Source of the DNA: Thermoflexales bacterium
Lineage (GTDB): Bacteria; Chloroflexota; Anaerolineae; B4-G1; SLSP01
Direction of reading: 5' to 3'
NCBI GenBank assembly: GCA_007130345.1
Contig: SLSP01000189.1
Coordinates: 1-6,279, forward strand
DNA length: 6,279 bases
The position numbers and the translations under genes were made by a program. Within the stretch, counting starts at the first letter, position 1. Every line of letters begins with the position of its first letter. Shown here in pieces: positions 1 through 6,279 of the stretch. The notes beneath the pieces were generated by a model, which made no database searches, was not told where the DNA came from, and saw only the letters and a list, made by a program, of their open reading frames with translations.

Positions 1-395
1 AAGACCTCAACGTGTTCGCCTTGCCCATTCAAGTGCGGGGGAACGTGCTCGGCACGCTGCGCGCGCGCAAGGCCGGTACGTGGTCATCGCACGAGGCCGC
101 GCTCCTGGAGGATTTGGGGTCCCAACTGGGCAGCGCGCTCGAAGGCGCGCGGCTCTACGAGGACACGCAACGTCGCGCCGCCCGCGAGCAGGCCATCCGC
201 GCCGTCACCGACGAGATGCAACTGGCGACCGACCTGGAATCGCTGATGCGGATTACGACGCAGGAGTTGATCAAAATCCTGGGCGGCTCTCACGCTTATG
301 TGCAGATGATCGCGGAGACCGAGGACGCAGCGGAGGATATGCCACCGGCTGCCGACCCGGATGCCCCGGATGAAGGAGAAGATACGGATGTCTGA
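1..395 (+). CDS. C-terminal fragment of a GAF-domain signalling protein (5' end outside window)
   Basis: The reading frame is already open at the window edge (first full codon at position 3) and ends with TGA at 393-395, leaving about 130 C-terminal residues. The visible part starts inside a GAF domain: the core strand reads FALPIQVRGNVLGTLRA, and the domain closes with an EGARLYEDTQ helix (141-170), the usual GAF exit signature in multi-GAF sensors. A signalling helix TQRRAAREQ (165-191) follows, then about 39 residues that look like the opening helix and first strand of another GAF domain that is never completed. The protein ends in an acidic, proline-rich and probably disordered tail. No output domain is present at this end. 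The linker and tail closely resemble those of the next gene, so the two are probably paralogues. GAF domains bind small molecules or mediate dimerisation; the ligand cannot be read here. The upstream architecture is unknown. Confidence 0.85.
   Translation, partial: DLNVFALPIQVRGNVLGTLRARKAGTWSSHEAALLEDLGSQLGSALEGARLYEDTQRRAAREQAIRAVTDEMQLATDLESLMRITTQELIKILGGSHAYVQMIAETEDAAEDMPPAADPDAPDEGEDTDV
373..378 (+). promoter_or_regulatory. Shine-Dalgarno site deciding the start of the PBP-GAF gene
   Basis: AAGGAG lies 9 bases before the ATG at 388, inside the end of the upstream gene. The frame also has ATGs at 361 and 370, but this purine-rich site falls after both of them and is well spaced only for 388. 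The start at 388 therefore overlaps the upstream stop (393-395) by 8 bases, which suggests translational coupling. Confidence 0.7.
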
Positions 396-3300
396 ACGCG
401 CTGACGCATCGGGCCGCCTCACCATTGGCGTGTTGACCAATACCCTGAACGGCACCATCCCCGAAGACGAATGGCGGGGCTATCACGACGCCGCCGTCGC
501 CCACGATGTGAACCTGCTCGGCTTTCCCGGCGTCAGCCTGCGCGCCCCGGAGGGCCGCGAGGCCGAGGTCGCCACGCAATCCAACATCGTCTTCGATTTG
601 GTGCCCCTAGAGAGGGTGGACGGGGTGATCATCCACGCGGGGGCGCTGGGGGCCAACGCAGACCGCGAGACGTTGCACGCCTTCTGCCGCCAATACAGCC
701 ATCTGCCGCACGTCATCGTCGAAGGCAACGTCGCCGACGCGCCCAGGGTCATGATCGGCGATTACGAGGGGGTGCGCCAGATAATGCACCACCTGATAGA
801 AGTCCACGGCGCGCGGCGCATCGCCTTCGTCCGGGGGCCGCACACCCATCCGGGCGCAGAAGAGCGGTTCCGCGCGTACACCGACACGCTGATCGAGCAC
901 GGGTTCCCCTTCGACCAGAGCTTGATCTCCGAACCCGCGCCCGTCTGGTGGCCGCCGCCGCTCCACATCTGCGCGGCTTTGCTAGACCGCGATCCCCTGG
1001 ACATCGACGCGGTGGTGGCGGCCAGTGATGGGCTGGCGATGGGGATGTTGCGGATGCTGCAAGCGCGGGGCATCCGCGTCCCGGAGGATGTGGCGCTGAT
1101 GGGTTTTGACGATGCCTCCGAGAGCAAGTCCGCCGCCCCGCCGATGACGACCATCGATCCCGACCACTATCAGAAGGGCTATCAGAGCCTCGCGTTGCTG
1201 ATGCGGGTGCTGCGTGGGGAGGATGACGCAGCCCGCGTGGCCGTGACGCCGCGCCTGGTGGTGCGGCGCTCGTGCGGCTGTCTCTCGCAGGCGGTGCTCG
1301 ACGCGGGCAGCGAAGTCGCGGACGCTGAGCGCGCGCCCGCCGAGGCGGCCCCCGCGCGGCCTTTCGCCGAGGCGTTCGCCGAGCGCGTGCCGCGCATCCG
1401 CCAAGACATTACCGAGCACCTGGCGTCGGAGACCCGGCGCGTGCTCGGCCCGGATTGGGACACGTCGTGGTTGCACAGCCTGGCCGAAGCGTTGACCGGG
1501 ACGGTTGACGCGGGCGTGTTCCTGGCGCACATGGATGGCCTGATGCGTCAGGCCGCCACCGCCGAGCATAGCTTGCGCGTGTGGCACCGGGTGCTGTCCA
1601 CCACGCGCCGCCATGTGATACCCCTGATCGCCGAGCCCGCGCTGGTGCTGCGCGCCGAGCAGCTTTGGCGGCAAGCGCACATCCTGGTGGGGGACGTGAT
1701 GCGCTGGGCGCGGGACTATCGCCAGTATCGGGCCAACCTGCTGGCCGACACCCTCGACCAGATCGGGCGCGCGCTCCTCACCAGCTTTGACATCGACAAG
1801 CTGATGCACACGCTGGCCGAGGAACTGCCCCGGCTTGGCATCCCCACTGGCTATCTCGCGCTGTATGAAGACGCGCATCATCCCACGACGCTGGCCCGGC
1901 TGCTCCTGGCCTATCAGCAAGGCGCGCGGGTCTGGCTGCCCGTTGACAAGCCCCAATATGCCACGCCGCGCCTCTTGCCGGACGATCTCTGGCCGCGCGA
2001 GCGGCGCTGGACGTTGGTGGTCGCGCCCTGCTACTTCGGCCAGGAACAGTTGGGTTTCGGCCTGTTCGAGATGGGGCCGGACACGGCCTCCACCTTCGAG
2101 ACGTTGCGCGGGCAGATCAGCAGCGCGCTCAAGGGCGCGTTGCTGGTGCAGCAGGTGGAAAATCGCGCGATGCAACTCCAAACGGCGTCGGAGGTGGCGC
2201 AAGCCGTCGGCAGCATCTTGCAGCCGGAGACCATGATCCGTCAGGTCGTCGAGCTGGTGCGGGAACGCTTCGATCTCTATTACGTGGGCCTCTTCCTGAT
2301 CGACCACGGCGGAGAATGGACGGAAGAGCCGGGCAAGTGGGCCGTTCTGCGGGCCGGCACCGGCGAGGCCGGGCGCGAGATGCTGGCGCGCGGTCACAAG
2401 CTGGAGGTGGGGGGCGAGTCGATGATCGGCGCGTGCGTGGTGGATCGCCGGGCGCGCATCGCGCTGGACGTGGGCGATGCCGCCGCGCGCTTCGATAACC
2501 CGTTCCTGCCGGACACGCACTCGGAGATGGCCCTGCCGCTGGTAGCCCGTGACCAGGCCATCGGCGCGTTGACCATCCAATCCTCCGCGATCAACGCTTT
2601 CACCGAGGAGGATGTCGCGGTGTTGCAGACGATGGCCAGCCAGGTCGCCATCGCCATCGAGGACGCGCGGTTGTTGGCGGAGACGCAGCGCCGCGCCGCC
2701 GAGTTGGCCGGATTGAACGAGCTAGGGCAGGCCCTCACCACGCACCGCGATATCGGGGATGTGGTTCTGGAGATTTATGACGGCGTCCAGCAACTCCTGA
2801 CCACGTCCGATGTCTACCTGTTCCTCTATGATGATGAGAGCGATGCGTACACGTTGGCCCTCGAAGCCGTCACCGGCGGCGTGACGCGGCCTTTTACCCC
2901 GTATCGGGCCAACATCAACGGCCTGATCCCCTATCTGGTGCGGAGCAAACATCCGCTGCTGATTCGGGAAAACGTGGAAGGCCGGCTGCTGGAATTGGGC
3001 CTGCGCCGCCCGGAGTTCCAGGCGGATCGGACGGTACTCTCGCTTATGGGCGCGCCGCTGATGCTTGGCGAGCGGGTTATGGGGGCGATTCTGGCTTACG
3101 ACTTCGCCCGCGCGGGGGCTTTTGACGAGCATTCCCGCGATCTGATGGTCGCCATCGCCGGGCGCGCTGCGGTGGCTTTGGAAAACGCGCGGCTGCTCCA
3201 GCAGACCCAAAGCGCGCTCCAGGAAATGGAAGCGACGCAGCGCCGCTATCAGCAGCGGGTGTGGTCGGAGTACTTGCGCATCGCGCCGGTGACGCGCTAC

Positions 3301-3792
3301 GAGAGTCGGCAAGTCGATGCGCCGGTGCTAGGCGAGCGCGTCCTGCCAGAGGTGCAGCGCGCTGTAGAAGACCGCAAGCCCGTCGTGCTCTCTGGCGACG
3401 CGGGGCCGGAAGGCCACTCGGCCCTGGTGGTGCCGAGCGCGTTGCGGGGCGGGGTGGTGGGCGTGGTGGGCGTTCACGATGATGACACGGAACGGGTCTG
3501 GACTGAGGATCAGATCGCGCTGGTGGAGGCGGTGGCCGAGCGCATGGCGATGGCCGCCGACAACCTGCGGCTGCTGGACGCGACGCAACGGCGGGCCGCC
3601 CGCGAGCAGCTCACCCGCGAGATCACCAATAAGATGCGCCGCGCGACCAGCATGAACACGCTGGTGCAGACGGCGGTGCAGGAGATGGCCGCAGCATTTG
3701 GCATTAGCGACACTTTTGTGCAGTTGAAGGTGTTGGAAGAGCAGCAAGACAATCCAGGGCAGACGCCCGCACAATCCTCAGAGGAGGGATAA
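388..3792 (+). CDS. LacI/PurR-type substrate-binding domain fused to multiple GAF domains; cytoplasmic sensor without HTH or output domain
   Basis: This gene encodes 1134 residues from the ATG at 388, chosen for its AAGGAG site. Residues 11-300 form a periplasmic-binding-protein-like domain of the LacI/PurR type. It opens with TIGVLTNTLNG and carries IGDYEGV (123-129, matching the family's V-x-x-DN-x-x-G region), ASDGLAMG (212-219), GFDDA (239-243), and a terminal RRSCGC (293-298). There is no helix-turn-helix before it and no signal peptide, so it should sense a ligand inside the cell rather than bind DNA. A charged linker and a helical region (about 300-450) follow. Next come GAF1 (about 452-590), GAF2 (about 598-758), GAF3 (about 772-935), a short coiled coil, and a weaker GAF-like domain (about 960-1062). 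The chain ends with TQRRAAREQ, an incomplete GAF-like segment and a polar tail. No kinase, cyclase, GGDEF or receiver domain is visible, so output must pass to a partner. Domain identities are firm except for the fourth GAF; ligands are unknown. Confidence 0.88.
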   Translation: MSERADASGRLTIGVLTNTLNGTIPEDEWRGYHDAAVAHDVNLLGFPGVSLRAPEGREAEVATQSNIVFDLVPLERVDGVIIHAGALGANADRETLHAFCRQYSHLPHVIVEGNVADAPRVMIGDYEGVRQIMHHLIEVHGARRIAFVRGPHTHPGAEERFRAYTDTLIEHGFPFDQSLISEPAPVWWPPPLHICAALLDRDPLDIDAVVAASDGLAMGMLRMLQARGIRVPEDVALMGFDDASESKSAAPPMTTIDPDHYQKGYQSLALLMRVLRGEDDAARVAVTPRLVVRRSCGCLSQAVLDAGSEVADAERAPAEAAPARPFAEAFAERVPRIRQDITEHLASETRRVLGPDWDTSWLHSLAEALTGTVDAGVFLAHMDGLMRQAATAEHSLRVWHRVLSTTRRHVIPLIAEPALVLRAEQLWRQAHILVGDVMRWARDYRQYRANLLADTLDQIGRALLTSFDIDKLMHTLAEELPRLGIPTGYLALYEDAHHPTTLARLLLAYQQGARVWLPVDKPQYATPRLLPDDLWPRERRWTLVVAPCYFGQEQLGFGLFEMGPDTASTFETLRGQISSALKGALLVQQVENRAMQLQTASEVAQAVGSILQPETMIRQVVELVRERFDLYYVGLFLIDHGGEWTEEPGKWAVLRAGTGEAGREMLARGHKLEVGGESMIGACVVDRRARIALDVGDAAARFDNPFLPDTHSEMALPLVARDQAIGALTIQSSAINAFTEEDVAVLQTMASQVAIAIEDARLLAETQRRAAELAGLNELGQALTTHRDIGDVVLEIYDGVQQLLTTSDVYLFLYDDESDAYTLALEAVTGGVTRPFTPYRANINGLIPYLVRSKHPLLIRENVEGRLLELGLRRPEFQADRTVLSLMGAPLMLGERVMGAILAYDFARAGAFDEHSRDLMVAIAGRAAVALENARLLQQTQSALQEMEATQRRYQQRVWSEYLRIAPVTRYESRQVDAPVLGERVLPEVQRAVEDRKPVVLSGDAGPEGHSALVVPSALRGGVVGVVGVHDDDTERVWTEDQIALVEAVAERMAMAADNLRLLDATQRRAAREQLTREITNKMRRATSMNTLVQTAVQEMAAAFGISDTFVQLKVLEEQQDNPGQTPAQSSEEG
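3781..3788 (+). promoter_or_regulatory. Strong Shine-Dalgarno site for the FIST gene
   Basis: GAGGAGGG ends 6 bases before the ATG at 3795 and overlaps the last codons of the preceding gene (stop TAA at 3790-3792). It is the best ribosome-binding site in the window and may give the FIST protein a higher translation rate than its neighbours. Confidence 0.75.
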
Positions 3793-3794
3793 TT

Positions 3795-4976
3795 ATGACG
3801 ACTCAGGCAGGGGTAGGATTTAGCAACCACGAAGACGCGCGGCAAGCCGGTGCCATCGCTGCCGCGCAAGCGATGGAGAAGCTCAGTGGCGAGGCCGATC
3901 TGGTGATCGCCTTTACCACCGACCGCTACGATCAAGAGGCGGCGGTGGCGGGCATCCGCTCGGAGATCGGCGCGGCCACGTTGGTGGGATGCTGCGCGGG
4001 CGGCGTCATTACCGCCGAGGAACTGAGCGCCGAGGCGCTCACCGTGATGGCCGTGCGCTCTGAGGGGCTGAAGCTGCATCTGGCGATAGACGAGGGCATC
4101 CAGGAGGACGCGCAGCGGGTCGGCGAGAGCGTGGCCGACGCGCTCGGCGAGTATCTCGATACGGTGGACTTGAGCCAGCGGCACGTCGCGGCGATGGTGA
4201 TGGCCGACGGCCTCACCGGCGCGCTTACCGAGGTGGTGCAGAGCCTCTCAGACGAGATGGGGCCGTTGTGCCCGTTGGTGGGCGGCGGCGCGGGCGATAA
4301 TCTCCAGTTCCTCAAGACGGTGCAGTTTATCGATGGCGACGTGCGCTCCGACGCGCTGTTTGCCGCGCTGCTGGATGCCGAATCGCCCATCGGGATCGGG
4401 GTGGGGCACGGCTGGAAGCCGGTCGGCAATCCGCTGGTGGTGACGCGCGCCGAGGGCAACATCGTCTACGAGATCGACGGGCGGCCCGCTTTCGACGTGT
4501 ACAAGGAGGTCTGGGCGGAAGAAGCGCCCGATCTCAGCGCGGAGACGTTCGGCGCGTTTGCGATGGGCCATCCCCTGGGGATGCCGCTCGGCACCGGCGA
4601 ATACCTGATCCGCGACCCGCTGCAAGTGCAGGAAGATGGCGCTATCGTCTTCGTGGCGACGGTGCCGGAAAACGCCGTCGTCCACATGATGCACGGTGAC
4701 TTCGACGACCTCTTCGCGGCGGCGCGCGATGCAGCGCAGCAGGCCCTCGACGCGCTGGAGGGGCAGCCGCCGGCGGCCCTCATCGTCTTCAACTGCATCT
4801 CGCGGCTGCTGATTATGGGCGATGATGCGATGACGGAACTGGATCACATCCGGGACGTGGTGGGCGCTGATGTGCCCCTCATCGGGATGTTCAGCTTTGG
4901 CGAAATCGCGCCGCCTTCGGAATCGGGGCTGGCCGTGCTGCACAACAAGACGGTGGTGTTGTGCGCGTTGGCGTGA
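3795..4976 (+). CDS. Stand-alone FIST-domain (FIST_N + FIST_C) sensory protein
   Basis: This complete 393-residue protein matches the FIST family (F-box and intracellular signal transduction), a sensory domain found alone or fused to output modules. FIST_N covers about residues 33-225, with the glycine/cysteine turn GCCAGG (65-70), an MADG segment (136-139) and the family-typical GGGAGDN (163-169). FIST_C covers about 226-390, with FNCISR (332-337), the hallmark GMFSFGEIAP (364-373) and HNKT (383-386). It has no signal peptide, membrane segment or output domain, so it is probably a soluble ligand sensor that acts through a partner. It starts two bases after the preceding stop, so the two genes are almost certainly co-transcribed. 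FIST has been proposed to bind small ligands such as amino acids, and one branch (NosP) is a haem-based nitric-oxide sensor; nothing visible here decides between these. The family call is firm; ligand and partner are unknown. Confidence 0.92.
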   Translation: MTTQAGVGFSNHEDARQAGAIAAAQAMEKLSGEADLVIAFTTDRYDQEAAVAGIRSEIGAATLVGCCAGGVITAEELSAEALTVMAVRSEGLKLHLAIDEGIQEDAQRVGESVADALGEYLDTVDLSQRHVAAMVMADGLTGALTEVVQSLSDEMGPLCPLVGGGAGDNLQFLKTVQFIDGDVRSDALFAALLDAESPIGIGVGHGWKPVGNPLVVTRAEGNIVYEIDGRPAFDVYKEVWAEEAPDLSAETFGAFAMGHPLGMPLGTGEYLIRDPLQVQEDGAIVFVATVPENAVVHMMHGDFDDLFAAARDAAQQALDALEGQPPAALIVFNCISRLLIMGDDAMTELDHIRDVVGADVPLIGMFSFGEIAPPSESGLAVLHNKTVVLCALA

Positions 4977-4983
4977 GCGTGAG

Positions 4984-5028
4984 GTAATGCGTGTTGCGTG
5001 ACGCAATACGCAACACGCATTACGCAAT
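4984..5028. repeat. Perfect 16-bp inverted repeat made of 7-base units (ACGCAWY)
   Basis: The arms are 4984-4999 (GTAATGCGTGTTGCGT) and 5008-5023, which is its exact reverse complement, around an 8-base loop. The region also parses as heptads. Two copies of RWTGCGT (4986-4992, 4993-4999) are followed, after one G, by four adjacent copies of the reverse complement ACGCAWY (5001-5007, 5008-5014, 5015-5021, 5022-5028). A nested 13-bp dyad, TTGCGTGACGCAA, sits at 4994-5006. It begins 7 bases after the FIST stop. No T-run follows, so it is not a canonical intrinsic terminator. It could be a dispersed palindromic repeat, an mRNA-stabilising or processing hairpin, or a protein-binding site. The structure is seen directly; the role is open. 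Confidence 0.85.
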
Positions 5029-5037
5029 AGGATCAGC

Positions 5038-5041
5038 GAGG
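5038..5041 (+). promoter_or_regulatory. Probable Shine-Dalgarno site for the downstream multi-GAF gene
   Basis: GAGG lies 8 bases before the ATG at 5050. A second in-frame ATG at 5059 is less well spaced from it. No convincing -35/-10 promoter pair is seen in the 73-base gap between the FIST stop and this start, so the gene may still be read from the upstream transcript through the hairpin. Confidence 0.55.
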
Positions 5042-5049
5042 CAAAATCT

Positions 5050-6279
5050 ATGCACACAATGGACCGCGTAACTGAACTTTCAATACTTTACGAGATTTCT
5101 GGGCTGCCGACGTGGCTCAAGGACCTCGACCAGATTGCCCGGTTGGCGACGGAGAAAGCCGCGCGCCTGCTAGGCAGTGATGTCGCCGTCTGCTATCTGT
5201 ATCAATCTCGACAGAAAGTTCTGCATCCGCAGGGCGCGCGGGGTATCCGCGCGCGGCGTCTGGCCGATCTGCCTCTGGCGGAGTTGGACGCGGCCATCAC
5301 GCGGGCCATCGCCGAGAAGCGTCCCCTGGCCTGGCATAGCGGGGCAGGGGACGCGGTGCCTAATCTGCTAGGCCCGCGCTATCCCGTGCAGGCGGCCATC
5401 GGCGCGCCGATGCGCATTGATGACGAGTTGCTCGGCTTCATCTACGCCGCGCGCCTCAAGCCCCGGCCCTTCTCGGAGTCGGAGCAGTCGCTCTATGGCG
5501 TGCTGGCTGACCGGGTTGCCAGCGCGGTGGAGAACGCGCGCTCCTTCCTGACCCTGGAGCGGCGGGTGGGGGAGTTGCAGACGCTGAACCAGGTGGGGCA
5601 GGTGCTGGCGCAGTCGCTGGAAATCGAGGAGTTGCTGACGAATTTGCACGCGCAGGTGGCTGCCGTGATGGACGCGAACACCTTCTTCGTCACGCTGGTG
5701 GACGAGGCCGCCGATGAGTGGGTGACGGTATTCCATTTGGAGCGGGGCGAGCGGCAGCCGGTCGAGCGGATGGCCCGGCGGTTAGGGCTGACGGGTTACA
5801 TTATGCGCACGGGCCGCGCGCTGTTGCTTTCTACGCAAGACGAGAATATGAGCTTTTTGCGGGGGCAGGGGGTGGAGCTAATCGGCGAGCAGGCGAAGTC
5901 CTGGTTGGGCGTGCCCCTGGTGATGGGCCAGGACGTGGTTGGCGTGATGGCCGTGCAGAGTTATGAGCACGCGCACCGTTACGACGAGCACGACAGGGCG
6001 TTGCTCACCACCATTGCCAGCCAGGCCGCGGTAGCGCTCGACAACGCGCGGCTGTTCCAGGATGTGGAGGAAGCCCGCCGCGAGCAGCTCCGGCAATTCC
6101 GGCAGTTGGAGGCGCTGCATCGCCTGACGTTGGCCTTGTCAGAAAAACAGCGCGATTTGAATACCGTGATGGAATTACTGATGGAGCGGGCGTTGGTGCT
6201 CCTCAATTGTGATGGGGGCGCGCTGTGGCTGTGGCGTGAGCGGGACGAGAACCTGGAACTGGTCTACGAGAAACAGCAG
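5050..6279 (+). CDS. Multi-GAF signalling protein, N-terminal part (3' end outside window)
   Basis: From the ATG at 5050 the frame stays open for 410 codons to the window edge. GAF1 spans about residues 15-162 (5092-5535): it opens with IARLATEKAARLLGSDVAVCYLY, has the core strand AIGAPMRIDDELLGFIYAAR and ends AVENARSF. A signalling helix (about 163-190) leads to GAF2 (about 190-335), with the core WLGVPLVMGQDVVGVMAVQS and the exit ALDNARLFQDVEEA (about 6037-6078). Another helix leads into a third GAF domain that has just begun (LEALHRLTLALSE onward). No signal peptide or membrane segment is visible. Proteins of this layout often end in a histidine kinase, cyclase or similar output domain, but that part is not in the window. 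It lies 73 bases after the FIST gene on the same strand, separated by the palindromic repeat. It is probably part of the same sensory group. The GAF assignments are confident; the overall function is not. Confidence 0.87.
   Translation, partial: MHTMDRVTELSILYEISGLPTWLKDLDQIARLATEKAARLLGSDVAVCYLYQSRQKVLHPQGARGIRARRLADLPLAELDAAITRAIAEKRPLAWHSGAGDAVPNLLGPRYPVQAAIGAPMRIDDELLGFIYAARLKPRPFSESEQSLYGVLADRVASAVENARSFLTLERRVGELQTLNQVGQVLAQSLEIEELLTNLHAQVAAVMDANTFFVTLVDEAADEWVTVFHLERGERQPVERMARRLGLTGYIMRTGRALLLSTQDENMSFLRGQGVELIGEQAKSWLGVPLVMGQDVVGVMAVQSYEHAHRYDEHDRALLTTIASQAAVALDNARLFQDVEEARREQLRQFRQLEALHRLTLALSEKQRDLNTVMELLMERALVLLNCDGGALWLWRERDENLELVYEKQQ

Larger units (their letters stand above)
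4977..5049. other. Intergenic gap between the FIST and multi-GAF genes
   Basis: This is the only non-coding gap of note in the window, 73 bases long. Besides the inverted repeat and the weak ribosome-binding site it holds little else. No T-tract, tRNA or clear promoter is seen. The segment is visibly less GC-rich than the flanking genes. Confidence 0.7.

Noticed and set aside
388..450. Possible N-terminal helix-turn-helix making this a LacI-family repressor
   Set aside because: Only about ten residues precede the first strand of the binding domain (TIGVLTN), too few for the roughly 50-residue LacI DNA-binding head.
471..1028. 185-codon plus-strand frame inside the PBP-like domain
   Set aside because: It is extremely arginine-, proline- and glycine-rich, a typical out-of-frame translation of GC-rich coding DNA, while the overlapping frame has clear LacI-type motifs.
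982..2580. Long (532-codon) open frame on the minus strand opposite the PBP-GAF gene
   Set aside because: It is antisense to a well-supported coding region and rich in Arg, His, Gln and Gly with no recognisable motif. Long antisense frames of this kind are expected opposite GC-rich genes with strong third-position GC bias.
4984..5023. Reading the inverted repeat as a standard rho-independent terminator
   Set aside because: The stem is long enough, but no T-run follows the right arm (it continues GCAATAGGATC), so intrinsic termination is not supported by sequence.
4984..5028. Short CRISPR-like or insertion-sequence end
   Set aside because: The repeated unit is only 7 bases with no spacers, and no transposase or target-site duplication is seen on either side.
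4248..5057. 269-codon minus-strand open frame running through the FIST gene and the palindrome
   Set aside because: Its codons mirror the FIST gene, its composition is low-complexity and basic, and it would start beyond the hairpin on the far side of the next gene's start. No domain is recognisable.

Overview
This window looks like bacterial chromosome from a GC-rich, sensor-heavy genome. The style of the proteins suggests Chloroflexota (Anaerolineae/Caldilineae-like): long soluble chains of GAF domains joined by short signalling helices, a LacI-type binding domain without its DNA-binding head, and a stand-alone FIST protein. The lineage is an inference from protein style; the window has no marker gene.

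Layout: all genes lie on the + strand and are tightly packed. (1) Positions 1-395 hold the 3' end of a GAF-domain protein that began upstream. (2) Positions 388-3792 hold a 1134-residue protein with an N-terminal periplasmic-binding-protein-like (LacI/PurR-type) sensor domain, a helical spacer, three recognisable GAF domains, a weaker fourth one and a short tail. Its start overlaps the previous stop by 8 bases. (3) Positions 3795-4976 hold a complete 393-residue FIST protein, two bases after the previous stop and with a strong Shine-Dalgarno sequence. (4) A 73-base gap contains a perfect 16-bp inverted repeat built from 7-base units. (5) From 5050 to the window end runs a second multi-GAF protein, open at the edge (410 codons visible).

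How they may work together: every domain that can be recognised is a ligand or signal input module (a PBP-like domain, about seven GAF units and FIST). No kinase, cyclase, GGDEF/EAL, receiver or DNA-binding domain is visible. None of the proteins shows a signal peptide or membrane segment, so all appear cytoplasmic. The likeliest reading is a co-transcribed set of intracellular sensors that feed an output protein outside the window, perhaps in the missing C-terminal part of the last gene. The first two proteins share a near-identical linker and a truncated GAF-like tail, which points to duplication or a common partner. The oddest DNA element is the heptad-based palindrome before the last gene. 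No RNA genes, mobile elements or CRISPR arrays were seen.
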